Below, in pieces: positions 44,933 through 56,034 of a DNA stretch of 64,000 bases. Each line of letters begins with the position of its first letter. Position 1 is the first letter of the stretch. Under the pieces are notes generated by a model. The model was not told where the DNA came from, did no database searches, and saw only the letters and a program-made list of their open reading frames with translations. This DNA is from Ochotona curzoniae (taxonomy: Eukaryota > Chordata > Mammalia > Lagomorpha > Ochotonidae): NCBI RefSeq assembly GCF_017591425.1, contig NW_024466607.1:11044501-11108500 (forward strand), written 5' to 3'. The position numbers and the translations under genes are program-made.

Positions 44933-45428
44933 ATCATTCTATTTTCCAATCTTCAGTTCAGATCTTTTCTCTGTCACTGTACTTCTGTTTCCCATCTCTG
45001 CCCCCGGTGCACCTTCCCCACCTCCTCTTGCAGTTCATATAAACGGCCCTTGGTATGTTCCCCCAGGCCCTGGCTTCAGTATTTTTCTTTCTTCAAGAGC
45101 ACACTCCAAACCTACATTTGCATTTAAATGAAAGTCCTACTTCAACCAGACAGAGGGATGCCTAGAAATAAATCCATATATTTCAGGCAGGGGAGTTATC
45201 TTCATTCTCGTAACATAACCTGTCTGGACTCCATTGAAAATGATTACGAATCCAGAGTTCCCTGTGCCTCCAGCAAAAGAGTGCTGATTTGACCTCTTAG
45301 CAAGGAATTCAGTTGCAAAACTTTTGCTGATGGCTGACTTCTTTCTTGGGCTGAGCTATATCTGAAACAGGAAATAGCAGTTTAAAGTTAAGCAAATGTC
45401 TTTTTAAAATATTTCCTCTCATTGGAAT

Positions 45429-45766
45429 AGGTGTGATGTCATTTAAGTCTAATCTTCCACCTTGTGTCACCAGCATCCCATGTGGCCTCCAGTTCAAGCC
45501 ATGGCTGCTGCATTTCAGATCCAGCTCCCTGCTTAGGTATGGCATGAGAAAAAAGCGAAGGAATGGCTCAAATCCTTTTTGCTCCTATATCCACATGGAA
45601 GGCCCAGAGGAAGCTTCTGGCTTCTCCTGGCTCCCGGCTTGGGATCAGCTCAACTCTGTCCATGTGGCCATTTGGGAAATGAACCAGTGGATAGAACAGC
45701 TGTCTTGGTCTCTCCTTCTCATTCTGTATGTATGCCTTTCAAGTAAAAATAAATAGATCTTTAAAT
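45429..45766 (+). mobile_element. Old CSINE, plus half of a tail-to-tail pair
   Basis: Head 'aggtgtgatgtcatttaag..accttgtgtcaccagcatcccatg', 'cagttcaagccatggctgctgc', 'cagctccctgcttagg', 'ctccatgg..'-like body, 'ggccatttgggaaatgaacc' and tail 'tttcaagtaaaaataaatag'. Its tail lies about 12 bases from the tail of the minus-strand CSINE that follows. 44933-45428 before it is unassigned. Confidence 0.75.
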
Positions 45767-45777
45767 GATAATTTTTC

Positions 45778-46085
45778 TCTTTTTAAAATATCGTATTTAT
45801 TTGAAAGGCAGAGTGGCAAAGGGTGGGGAAGAGAGTGAGAAAAGAAAAAAGAGACTGTTCTGTGCATGGACTCACTCTCCAAATGTCCCCAGAAGCTAAG
45901 GCTCAAGTGGGTTGGAGCCAGGAGCCTGGAATTCTGTCCAGTCCTCATGTGGATTACACGGTGTGCGCATTAGCAGAAAGCTTGATTGGAAAGCTGCATA
46001 GCTGGGACTCAAACCAGTGCTCCAGTATGTGATGTGGGCATCTCAAGTGGTGGTTTAACCTGTGTTATGCCACCATGTCTACCCT
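45778..46085 (-). mobile_element. Old CSINE, minus half of a tail-to-tail pair
   Basis: Tail 'ttttaaaatatcgtatttatttgaaaggcagag', 'gcatggactcactctcc', 'gttggagccaggagcctgg', 'gcgcattagcag', 'gggactcaaaccagtgctcc' and head 'gatgtgggcatctcaag..ggtttaacctgtgttatgcc'. With the preceding copy it forms a roughly 650-bp inverted repeat. Confidence 0.78.
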
Positions 46086-46290
46086 TCTCAGTAAGTCTTG
46101 TTGCTATTGGTCACTGAGCAGAGAAAGCAGACCTTGAGCTGTAAAGGGAAGTATGATTATTAAAGGGGAGTTCCCTTTGGCCTCTCAGTAGTCTGTTGTG
46201 GCCAAATATTTCCAAAACTCAGAGGAAGCATACTGTTCTCTCTCTGTCTCTGGGAGATCCCATTCATCTCAAGCAAACAGCATACATGCC

Positions 46291-46350
46291 TGCCAGAAAT
46301 GCGAGAGGCATGGGGTGAAATCCCAGAAACATGAGAGGCAGGGGGTGAAA
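46291..46350. repeat. Two tandem copies of a 30-bp unit
   Basis: 46291-46320 and 46321-46350 align without gaps, sharing 'ccagaaa..gagaggca.ggggtgaaa' with five differences. 46086-46290 and 46351-47324 hold no other feature I can assign; opposing minus frames of 61-143 codons at 46264-46695 cover the tandem. Confidence 0.9.
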
Positions 46351-47324
46351 TGAATGTTCATGAAAATGCGAAGAGTTATTAAGAGTACCCCCAGCTTGTG
46401 TTCTTCTGGAAACAGACCCCAACGAGAAAATTTTTAGTTCTAGTAGGTTATGTGGGAAGTGATTCCTGGACACCCAGCTTGAGGTGAGAAGTGAGAGAAG
46501 GGAGGGAAGCAGCTGCTCCCCTCTGCACACTCTCCTGCCAGGGTGCCTGATGCTGCTGTGCTGTGAGGCTCCCCTGGGAGACACTTGGGACTGTGTATGC
46601 TTCCATGTTGGTAGGATGAGGGAGCTGGGGCACTGATGGTCTAACTCCCCAGGGTTATTGGCTGATGGGTGTTCCCGAGGACATAGAAAACCCATATTTC
46701 TGGCCTATCCCATGAGCAAGCCAAACATAACTGTGTGGTGAGAGGCAGCCCTCAGAAGATATGCCAGTGTCGTCAGCACACAGGAATGACACCACCCAGG
46801 AGTCATAGGTATGGTGCCAACAGTTTTGGAGGTCACACCCCCTCTTCCTGCTTTTTGCTGGACCAGAATTTCATCTATTTCCTCAAGTAAACAGGAGCTT
46901 GGTTTTTATATCACCAGAATGATTATTTAAAAATCTCTCCCAGTGGTGCTACACAGTGATAGTCATAGCCTATCTTTCCCTCTCGTAGAGTTTAGGAGTA
47001 ATCCTGTTGCAGTGGGTACACAGTGGACTTCTGCCATGTCGGCCAGCTCAGCCTCTTCATCCAAGCCTCTGTAATTCTGATGGGGGAGATTTTCTTGTCT
47101 TCTGGCTTCAGGAGTAGCTACGTGGTCTGTCCCAGGCCCATCACAGTTCTCTTTATAGCGTTACTTCATGGCGCAGGTACATGTGTCAAAGCAGGGCCAT
47201 TTGTAGTCCTTCCGTGAGACCTTATGTGTGGATGCTGGGGTTACAAATGTCTCTGGAATCACTACTCTGACTTGCATATGGCTTGGTTCCTGAAGGTATA
47301 TATGCTGAAAGCTTGGTCCCAATG

Positions 47325-47695
47325 CTGAAAAGTGGTGGAGCCTTTAAGAGGCAGATCCTAGAGGAACGTGTTTGGGTGATGACCACCCTCAGGAAGGGTT
47401 GAAGGCTGGTCTCATAGAGCGAGTTTGTCTCTGTGAGAGCAGGCTGTTATCCAAAGGTAAATCTGGCCCATCTTTGGTCTCGTTGTTCTCTTGGGATCAC
47501 TTTCCAAACTCTGCTCACCTCAGCTGTGCTTTCCTGTCTTACTGTCTTCAGCCATGTTGTGAGGCAGCCAGGCTGGCACCGTACTGTTTGGGCTTTCTAG
47601 CCACCAGACTCCTGAACCAAGTAAATATCTTTTCATACATGATCCAGCTTCAGGTGTCTTGTGCCAGCAGCACAGCATAAATAATGACAACTTTG
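47325..47695 (+). mobile_element. Old LTR-like repeat (MaLR style)
   Basis: 'agtggtggagcctttaagaggc', 'ttgggtgatgaccaccctc', 'cttcagccatgttgtgaggcagcc', 'ccagactcctgaaccaag', 'ttcaggtgtcttgtgccagcagcacag' keep the order of an ancient LTR whose consensus has 'gggcctttaagaggtga', 'ccatgtgagg' and 'gttatagcagc'. Sense orientation. Confidence 0.45.
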
Positions 47696-48109
47696 AAGTC
47701 TGAGGCCTTGCATTCAAAAGAAAGAAGTCACTAGGAGGAAAATAGGGCCAAGGACTGTATCCTGGTGAAAACTTATGACTGGCTGGCACCGGATTTGTCT
47801 GAAGTTAGTCCACTCCTAATTTTTAGCACACACAATGATTCTATTTGCTAAGGTTAGTGTGGGTTGGGTTCCTGCCACTTACTTGAGAAGTTTTATCCAG
47901 GTAATAGATTTCAGAATACAGTGTATTATGTTGTGTTGTTTGCTTCAGTTGTCAGACTATGTGGAGAGAAAAGCAGCCGCCACCCACTGGGAGGTCAGTG
48001 TTACCAGGGCACACAAGGCCTTTGTTCTGAGGTCTATGGGGAAAGACTGTGTTTGCCTGAGCAACAGCTTTGCTTTTGTTTCTTGGACATTGAGTTGTAC
48101 TAATTGGTT

Positions 48110-48695
48110 TTCCTCTTCCAGTTGGCTGCTAGGAGGTCCTGGGGGGAAATTTTGTTCTACTCTTTTCTCCTTCCTGTTGCCCAATTTCTTGACATCTTTC
48201 ATCTCTTATATTGTAGTGTATACCACTACGACTCTTTTTTTCTTACTCTCCCCCCCCTTTTTTTTTCAACACAGAAACTTGTGGCAGATGACCCTCCAAC
48301 TTCACCTTGTGACTAATGCATATGATAGCATCTCAATTTCAACCTTCTTTCCATTTTTCTGTCTCAGAGCTTGTCCAAAATCTCCCAAGGCTTGCTCAGT
48401 CCACATAAATATAGCTTTGAATGGTGGATGAGGAAATATGTCCCCAAGGGAGACCCTGCATCAAAGAGGGGTGGGCAGAAGTATATAAATTCCCAGTGCC
48501 CTATATGCCAGGAGGACAATTTTGAGGAACACTCTATATGCCTGCTATGATTTGCTTCTGTAACTCACCCTTATTGAAATTATTTTTTTTTTCTTGTCTC
48601 AGTCTCCCTTGTTCTTCACTTCTGTTCCTTGGAGTTTCCTTTTCAAATGGCTACCTGCACCAACTTCGTTGCTTCTGATTCTGTAAAGTAAGAGG
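48110..48695 (+). mobile_element. Candidate endogenous-retrovirus LTR (R-U5 side)
   Basis: A TATA-like 'agtatataaattcccagtgccc' at 48480-48501 is followed by 'atatgccaggaggac', 'cctgctatgatttgcttctg', 'cttattgaaatta', a T run and 'ctcagtctcccttgttcttcac'. This sequence texture (TATA box, then a U5-like pyrimidine-rich end) is that of a gammaretrovirus-type LTR. The 5' boundary is not visible, so the start is arbitrary. A 198-codon frame (47835-48431) overlaps it and is not a recognisable protein. Low confidence. Confidence 0.3.
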
Positions 48696-48713
48696 TGGTG
48701 GTTGCTCGTCCCG
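48696..48713 (+). other. Primer-binding-site-like motif
   Basis: 'tggtggttgctcgtcccg' resembles the tRNA primer-binding sites just downstream of gammaretroviral LTRs, whose shared core is 'ctcgtccggg'. It has one extra C and other differences. It sits where such a site should be relative to the candidate LTR, but the LTR does not end in a clear CA, so the call is tentative. Confidence 0.25.
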
Positions 48714-48900
48714 GGTCCTGGGATGTGTGGAAAGTCATCAGTTGTTTTCCCCCTTTATCTCTCCCCTTTGCCCAGGAACAACAAGAAGAAATAGCAAATT
48801 TGGAAGCAATGAGCCCACCTTCCCACCTTGATCAACCATGTAATCATTATTTAAAATATAAAATTTATTTAAAAAATAAACCAAGGGACAAACAAAAATT
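48714..48900 (+). mobile_element. L1-3'-end-like dispersed repeat, copy 2
   Basis: 'ggaacaacaagaagaaatagcaaatttggaagcaatg', 'ccttgatcaaccatgtaatcattat' and an A-rich end ('aaatttatttaaaaaataaacc'). Shares its blocks with 17718-17950 (reverse) and 56035-56215. A pyrimidine-rich segment 'cccctttatctctcccc' lies before the shared core, as in the other copies. Confidence 0.5.
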
Positions 48901-49126
48901 AATTAAGAAAGTTAACAACCAGCTTTTTGTTTTTTTGGCCCCATCTTAGAAAGTGCCAAGCAACACAGCATTGTTAAATCCATCATGTTTGGTTGTGAAA
49001 ATGGAATAAGGAGGGTCCAGGGAGGTCCCTGTGGGAGAGATGGACATTTGGCACCCTCGTGAGGATGTCACTTGGTGCTCTGAGATCTGAGTTATCCCCT
49101 GCTTCTCAAGTGATTACTTGCTCATG

Positions 49127-49345
49127 TGCACCCTGGGAGGCAGCAGTGATGGCTAAAGTAGCTGGGCTCCTGCCTCCAAGTAGGAGACTTGGATGCAATT
49201 TCCGGCTCCTGGCCCAGACATTTGAAGAATGAACCAACAGATTCAAGATCTCTCTTAGTCTTTTTCTGTGTCTCTCTGCCTTTTCAATTAAGTGGAACAA
49301 ATAAGTACTAAAAACAAAAACATAAACAAAAACAAAAACAAAAAA
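49127..49345 (+). mobile_element. Old CSINE, head-less, with (AAAAC)n tail
   Basis: Starts in the body ('gggaggcagcagtgatgg'), then 'gagacttggatgcaatttccggctcctggcccagac', 'gaatgaaccaacagattc', 'tctctctgccttttcaatt' and a tail that has become 'aaaaacaaaaacataaac..' (49311-49342). The tRNA-like head is missing. Confidence 0.65.
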
Positions 49346-50114
49346 TCAAGAGGATCCCCCCAGGAAGCTGAGGGCGGCTCATATCCTCCTAGCATTGAGG
49401 GGCAGGGAGAAATTCTGGAGAGGAAACCAAGCAGGCATAAGGCAGGGTTGGATATGTCCCTGCTTCCTGGTTGCAGAATAAAAGAACAGCCAAGTGGTGG
49501 CTCTTCCCAACCACAGGCTCTGTGACCCATTTATAGATACACCACATCATTGCACTACAGAGAATCCCATTAGAATAAAAGGGAAATGAACATGAAACCC
49601 AAGACGAAAAGCAATTAGATAATTATTTCCACATCTAACCATTTGGTACAAATGTCAGGCAGGATGTAGTGTTCTCCTTTATTTTGTCAAGAAAATGTCC
49701 ACGACAATGATTCCCAACAGTGTAATGCATTTCCTGTTGTGATTTGTGAGCTGTTCACAGCACACTGGAGGTCTGCTTCCACCGCAGCTCCCCTCTGCAC
49801 CAGGCAGAAAAGCTGATGATTTCCAGGCAGGTGGGTGGTCCTCTGGAAGCCTGAGAGCAGTGCATCCCCGACACCTTGACAAGCCCTGGTTCAGGCAGCT
49901 AGTCTGTGGCAGTTCCAGCGAATTCAGGAAGCACACAGAGATCTCCAGCAGAACACCTACAGCAGCTGTTGCAAATGGGTCTTCTGGAGCTAGCCCCAAA
50001 TTCTCTAGGCTACCAACCCAGTACAGCCTGCAAGCAGGAAGTGAACACAGATTAAATATAGCCCTGGGGCCAAGAGGTGATTTCACCTCCATTCTCTTTA
50101 CACACAAACAAACA
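49346..50114. other. Unassigned sequence, no gene
   Basis: A 173-codon plus frame (49746-50267) and a 142-codon minus frame (49679-50107) overlap. Neither has a known domain. Given the matching opposing frame, low stop density rather than coding is the better explanation. Confidence 0.4.
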
Positions 50115-50168
50115 GAAACCGGAATGGAGGGAGAGAAAGGAGAAACCGGAATGGAGGGAGAGAAAGGA
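50115..50168. repeat. Two perfect tandem copies of a 27-bp unit
   Basis: 'gaaaccggaatggagggaga' plus 7 further bases is repeated exactly at 50115-50141 and 50142-50168. Being 27 bp, it keeps the surrounding plus-strand frame open. Identity of the copies implies a recent duplication. Confidence 0.97.
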
Positions 50169-51803
50169 GAGTGGAAGAAGGAGTGCAGACACTTCAGACG
50201 GCTGATGCATGGCAGGTGGGAAAGCTGTGGCCCCTGTGTCTTCCTCTGTCAGCAGGGTCTGCTCTAGCTCCCTACAGCTCTGGTCATGGAAGGATTCCCT
50301 CTGGCTCAAAGAGCTTTCATGATGGTTACTGGACAACCATCCTTCATACTATGACATGTGGATTAGCTGGATCCGGGGTCACTGAAAAATCAAGTCTAAG
50401 ATGCTAGCCATGATAGGCCCAGGGCTGCCGCTCTACATTCCTTGGACATGTGGAGGGGGAACAGGTGAGCCTCAAGGTCCCAAAGGAAAGCCCCCTAGTA
50501 GTGGTTGCCATTATCCCTGGCCAACTCCACCCAGCTTTCCCCTAGATTCCCTCGGGAAAGATCTGCCTTAGCAAGCTCCTAGGAAAGCCTGGCCTTGTAG
50601 AGGGCTCAATGAAGGACTGAAAAACAGATCTAAGACCTGCTCCCTGCGGCAGCAGCTGCAGAGAGATTGATGCAAACTGCCAGAGACTGGCTTTTCATGC
50701 CTGCCTTCCTCTCTGGCCCAGCCTTGTGTGCCCTGAGTGAGTGGTCTCCAGTGCAAGGAGGCACAGGGCTGCTGGTTCACTCAGGGATAGGAAAGGGAGG
50801 AGTCTGGTTCCCAGGCTGCTACAGCCATGCTCCATGACCTTGAACAAACTTGTCACCTCCCTCAGCCCCTGAGATTTCTCAGGTCTCAGCACAGTTCCGT
50901 GAAAACTAAGAAGGAAAGGGAAAGGCAGTGGGCCATGTGACTGCCTGTTTGCAAAGGTTCTAGGAATCTCACCATGCCAAAAGTAGTGGGCAGCTGGCAC
51001 AAGGGACAGGGGACACAAGTACTGCACACACACACATGCTCACACATACTCACACTCACACATACACACCTCTGCAGAAATGCCCAGCCAGCAAAGGCCA
51101 GTCCCAACCACAGGGCTCAGAGAGGAAAGCTGTTGGACAGAGGTGGGTCGAGGTTGTCCTGCTGTTCTGGCCAAGCCATGCAGGCAGGGGAATGTGGGAG
51201 AGCCAATTCCCTTCTTTCTCCCAGCAAACAGTTGGCACTCTTACTCAGGTGTCCTGGATCTGCCATCTCCCCAGAGAGCTTTCCGAGAAGGGAATTAGAA
51301 ACAGGTCTGCCCTATCCAAGAAAGAACCGGCTAGTCTTCTTTTCCTCCACAGGCGGCAGAGCCCAGGCTGGAGAGCTTGGGTGCTGGGGTCATGCTGAAG
51401 CGGGCACAAATCCAGGTTGTGAGGGGGTCCTGGGCATCTTGCCCCACCCCAACCCTTTTGGGCTGTGTTGAAGGTTTTGTAAATCAGGAGGACTAAAGGG
51501 TGTGGTTTCCAGGGCTTAAGAGCAAGGGTGCACATGTCCTGTTTTTCTTAGGCTAGCCAAGAGCAGCTGCTTCTTACACTTGTTGAATTCTGAGGCACCC
51601 ATTGTGGCTGGTACAGGAAAGAAGCTCTACAATAGCTCTCAAGGGTGTCAGTCTCCTGGAAGCTGCTACCTTGTGTCCTGGGAAAGAGAAAGGAAGGGTA
51701 TTTTGGGGGTGGAGATGCTCCAATTCTGCCCTGCTCCACCTGTCTGGCTTTCATTGTGTTTCCACCTGATCATCCAAATGACTGGGAAATAAGTAGGTGT
51801 TTT
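50169..51803. other. Unassigned, moderately GC-rich sequence, no gene
   Basis: Many overlapping frames on both strands (for example 165 codons at 50974-51471 and 120 codons at 51036-51398), none with a known domain. A CA-rich impure microsatellite lies at 51024-51070. No CSINE. Confidence 0.4.
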
Positions 51804-51826
51804 TTTGTTTGTTTGTTTGTTTGCTT
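51804..51826. repeat. (TTTG)n microsatellite
   Basis: A T run passes into four consecutive 'gttt' units and ends at 'ttgcttccc'. Confidence 0.9.
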
Positions 51827-51894
51827 CCCTGACTCAGGCCATAGGTAGAAGAAGGAAGGGGATCCTAAACCTGTCTAGGGCCCATCCTTGAGGT

Positions 51895-52055
51895 AGTTTG
51901 TGACGGTCAGAGGCTCCAGAGATAAGGGTGGCCTGGATTGGAGTCCTACCTCTATCAATATCCACCTTTGATGGCCTTGAGACTTGAAGATCTGTGGAAT
52001 GGGAATAGTTATTCCTCACTCTGGGATCACTAGAAGGAATACGTGAGATCAGTCT
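51895..52055 (+). mobile_element. MIR SINE fragment
   Basis: 'cagaggctccagagataaggg', 'ggcctggattggagtcctacctc', 'ggccttgagacttgaag', 'atctgtggaatgggaatag' and 'aaggaatacgtgag' keep the full MIR order. Confidence 0.6.
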
Positions 52056-53079
52056 GGTGTTGCTCCTGGGAGATATTTAATGCAGCTTGTTTTCCTGCTG
52101 TGTGAAGAATAGCTCCATGAAATCTCTTTCTCCTTTTCTGATTGTGCTTTTTATCATATTTGATTTCACCTCTGCGCAGAATCAATTGCCAGTCTTCTAA
52201 ATCAAAGATTAACTTGTTATTCTCTTTGGCCAGCTCTGCTCTGCCCAAAATGACACCCACACACCCTGCCCCCCAATCTGGTCAGAAGAGGATTTGCCTC
52301 TTCCAGCAGCAGTGCAGGTTCTAGCAACTGTCATGAGGACTGTCAGTGAAATCTTAGCATTTTGGTGTCCCCCACCCCCCCATTCTGCCTAGGACCGTGC
52401 TCTCTAATTGGACCCTGAACCTTTCTGCCCAGCACTTGAACTGCCAAAGGACGAGTCACTCCCTGCTAGGCTGCTGCCCTGTGGAGTTCCTACAGGCTGT
52501 CTCTGACGAGTCCCAGTGGAAAACATTGGGTCACAGGCAACACCTTCTGGGTGGAAGATGAGTTCCAAACCCCAGGAACTGCAGTTATTAGAACCTACCT
52601 CTTGGATTATATATGCATAATGTCAGCATCCACCTCAACTCCTATTTCAGGAAATCCCCAGCCCAGGTCTCTCATGGCAGTCCATGCCGCCAGCCCATGG
52701 AGACAGCCCTACTGGACTCAGCCTACGCACATCCATCCATCACTTGCTCAACAAACACTCAGTGGAGTAGCACCAAACAAATGAGCCCTGTCATTCTCTC
52801 CTGTCTGCCTAGCAGCCTTGTGGCTACCCTCCAAGCCCAGCACATCATTGCCTCTTATTGTCTGTGACAACAGCACCCTGAAAGGTCACTGCCTCACTCC
52901 ACCCAGTGGCCTTTGCAGAGTTGCCTGGTTTCTTGCGTCTGAGCATCGTTGCCAGGGCCTCCTTTTGGGTTCACACAGTACCAGTGCCCACCTAAAACCA
53001 CTTGCATTTTTCCCAGTTTCTCCACCTACAGTAACCTTTCAGCCTCTGCACCCCGCTCTTACCTGCCTAGACAACTAGA
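52056..53079. other. Unassigned sequence, no gene
   Basis: Includes a 76-codon minus frame at 52030-52260 rich in lysine and arginine, with no known domain. A poly-C patch lies at 52370-52382. 52560-53060 may be decayed LINE. Confidence 0.4.
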
Positions 53080-53290
53080 ATTTGTTTAAAATTTACCTCA
53101 AAGCTTCACCTCTTTTAGGAACCTCCTGATAACCCTGAGAGAATGACTCACCCTTTCCTGTAGGTTGCCACTGTGCCTTTGTCACTTTTCAGCATAAACA
53201 AGGCTTGTCCCCACTTGTCTTCCCTACCTACTCTGAGCTACCAGAACTCAGCCTTTGTCATCCTTGTGGACCTGGCATGGAGCAAGGATC
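53080..53290 (+). mobile_element. L2 LINE 3'-region fragment
   Basis: 'aaatttacctcaaagcttcacc', 'aggaacctcctgataaccctg', 'gccactgtgcctttgtcac', 'cctactctgagctacc' and 'tgtggacctggcatgg' follow the L2 3' region in sense ('aaatgtcacctcctcagagaggcc', 'cctgaccaccct', 'agaatgtaagctcc'). Confidence 0.5.
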
Positions 53291-53311
53291 ATGAAACAAG
53301 GCTTGATGGAG

Positions 53312-53625
53312 TGTCTTGGTTACACAGCACTGCATAACAAATGACTCCAAAGAGGTCGGGGCCTACATAGCAGCAATAACTCATCATCTCTCACCATCCC
53401 CTCCTGGGGATGTGGAAGTGGCTTGGCTCAATGGTTCTAACCTGGCAGTCCTTGGAGAGGCAGGGTTTGGTCAAGCTGTCAGTCACAGCAGCACATCGCC
53501 TGGAGGCTGGTCTGAGGCTGGAGGAGGCGCTTCCGGGATGATTCACTCACACACCTGTGGTGTGAGATGGTGTGGCTGGCTTTCAGCAGCAGGGCTGATT
53601 TTAATTTCCATGTGGTAAGGATTGC
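53312..53625 (-). mobile_element. Ancient MER/LTR-type repeat
   Basis: 'acacagcactgcataacaaatgactcc', 'aactcatcatctctcacc', 'ggttctaacctggcag', 'cactcaagctgtcag'-like text, 'ggtctgaggctggaggaggcgcttccggg' and 'gattcactcacacacctg' match in order a mammal-wide repeat I know as a '..gctgcataacaaattacccc..' element. I cannot name the family; strand assumes this is the reverse of an LTR. The 100-codon frame here is a shadow. Confidence 0.45.
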
Positions 53626-55104
53626 CAGAGTGATATGAGGACACTCAGTTAAACTTGGATTTCAGATGAACCAGGAAGAATACTTTCTGTATCAGCTATG
53701 TCCAACTCTATTTTTTTCTTGGCTAAATCTGGCAACCCTGACACAATAGACTACAGGTTTCATGGGCCATCTCTACAACATGGGGGCGGGGGGCGGGATT
53801 GGGAGACAGCCTCCCCATACTCCCAAGGCAGAAGCTGCAGTGCCTCTGCTTCAGAAGGCACAGGTGTCACTTTTCTCATCACCTGTTGTTGGTCATGCAG
53901 TATGGGGAGGGAATATACAAGGGCACCCATACCACGGGGTGAAGCTCTGTGGGGGCCAACCTGAGGTTGGTGAACACCATGTGAGATAAACTCTCCCATC
54001 GCTCGATTCCATGCCTGGTATCTCCTTTGGTTCTCAGGATGCTCTTGGAAGCACCCAGGGTCCCAGAGCTGCTTCTCCCAGGTTCTCCTCTTGGGTGACA
54101 TTGTTGAAGGTCAGAACCAGCTTTCTCCAATGCCTGCATGAGGGGTGGCAGTTAAGGCTTTAAGTGATAGCAAAAGCAAGCAGATGATCTAAAACCTCCC
54201 AATGTTTATAATGATTGCAAATCCAAATGTATACAGTGCCTTTCTCTGCTTCTCTAGTCCATAGATTTCTCAGTCACCCCTCCCCTTCTACTACCAGAGA
54301 CCCCTTTTACTCCTCAAACAAGCACTGACTATACTGAAATGCATAGAGGCCTATTCAGATAACAGTTGCAATGACAAGGTGGCCCCTAAGATGTCTGTCA
54401 GTGTTGGAAGTAACCTTAGAATTGGTTGTATAGATGGAGTTCAAAAGTCAAGGCCTCCAATTTTCAGGATCCCTGGGACATGTTTGACCTGGCATTTTTA
54501 TTTGTCATCAGAACATTTGAGGTTTTACTTCTTCATTGAATAAAAGAATCAAAGACACTTGCCTCCCATCTCAGCCCCAGCACCACATTGTTTCTGTCTT
54601 AGCCAGAGTTTTCTGCAGCCGGGATTATGGAGCACATGGTTTGTTTGGGAGGTGAGCACCTAGAAAGCAGAAGTGACAACAAGGGGAAAGGGAGGTAGGG
54701 GAGGAAGAAAAGTCAATGGGGGGGAGGAGCACATCTCAGAGTGAGAGACCCTTGCAGTTAGGGTTCCACTCCACTCAGCCCTCCTTGGAGTCATGAAAGA
54801 GTACCCCCTCAAACTATCCAACCAAAGGGCAGAACTTGGTTGTTTAGCCACCAGCTTCTTACCTACTGTGGTTTGCCCTTGACGGGATAACCAGACATTC
54901 CAGGGAGACATGGAGCCTGGCTTGGAGAGGTCTGAGCTGAGTCAAGATGCTGTTGGCTCAAGTGAGTCTGAGCTTGTTCAGAGCTTTATCACTGGAGAAG
55001 TGTCCTGGTAGTGTGGCATGGACCACCAGAGGCATCCACCGCAATTTCTCTCAGCAGCTTGTTTCTATTTAAAGGCAAAGTCTAAATCTCAGTCTTATGC
55101 TTGT
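53626..55104. other. Unassigned sequence, no gene
   Basis: Opposing frames at 53698-54139 (75-113 codons) are unrecognised. A G-rich patch lies at 53783-53798. 54600-54930 has the look of an old LTR but is not assigned. Confidence 0.4.
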
Positions 55105-55190
55105 CACTTCAGTGAGGCCACACAGCCAGCTCATTGCTAAATGCCACAGGAAGAGCCAGAATTTCCTTCTATGTTTAGCTGATTCATGTT
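55105..55190 (-). mobile_element. MIR SINE fragment
   Basis: 'gaggccacacagccagctc', 'gctaaatgccacaggaagagccagaatttcc' equals the MIR core in reverse ('ggtcacacagctag..aagtggcagagccaggattt'). Confidence 0.5.
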
Positions 55191-56034
55191 TGCTTTCATT
55201 TCTCAGAGGTGTGTAAGGGTTGACCTTTTCTTTACCTTGAGATTTACCCACTATATGGACAGAAGATTTTTATTCCTGTAGGAGATTTTTTTTTTCTCAG
55301 CAGAGGCTACAAGATAAATGATGAGCTCATAGGATATAGGATATTTCCACCTACTTTGAGAAACACGATTTGCATTTGTGTTATTTCCACAGGAGTCTCA
55401 GCTGGAGACCTCACCATGGCATACTGTGATCAGGGCCAAAAAAATACAGAAGGTTAGGGTGCAGCCCATCAGCCTCGTCTTCAAACACTTGCAAAATAGG
55501 TCTGGCATCCAGGTGTGGCTCTGTGCACAGTTGAATACACGAATGTAGAGGGCTGTATCATTTGTTTTGATGAATATGTGAACCTTGTAATTAGATGATG
55601 CAATAGAGATTCATTCTGAAAAAAAGGTAAGACAACAACTGGGTTGGGTTATGCTAAAAGGAGAGAATATTACTTTGCTACCAAATGTCCCCAACCATAA
55701 ATGATCAACAAAGTGAGAAACTATTGAGAAGGTAATACAATATCTTTTGGTTTGCCTTTTGGGTGTCCTTTTATTGGAAGTATACTTCTTAAAAATGTGT
55801 TCATATTGTTCTGATTACCCTATGAGATTGCAAGAAGATAGTAAATGTTGTAGAATATTTATTTACAAAAAAAAAAGTGCCAAGTGATGACAGCAAAAAT
55901 CTGGGTGAATGGAGACTTGAGGTTGGCTAGGTTATGCAATGGGCATTGAGAGGGCTGCATCCGCCCCGAATCGGTGAAATTGACAGCATTGCAGAATTTT
56001 CCAACATTCTTGGGCAGAACCCTTAGAACATGCA
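55191..56034. other. Unassigned A+T-rich sequence, no gene
   Basis: Homopolymer runs at 55287-55296 (T) and 55867-55876 (A). No frame above 63 codons and no recognisable repeat. Confidence 0.4.

Noticed and set aside
47835..48431. 198-codon plus-strand open frame as a gene
   Set aside because: No domain, signal or family is recognisable, it overlaps an LTR-like region, and a frame of this length is expected occasionally in 64 kb of mammalian DNA.
49746..50267. 173-codon plus-strand frame as a coding exon
   Set aside because: A 142-codon frame overlaps it on the other strand, and no known motif or convincing splice context is visible; low local stop density explains both.
52030..52260. Basic 76-codon minus-strand frame as an exon
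   Set aside because: It is lysine- and arginine-rich and has a GT after 'cgcag', but no family is recognisable and no partner exon was seen.
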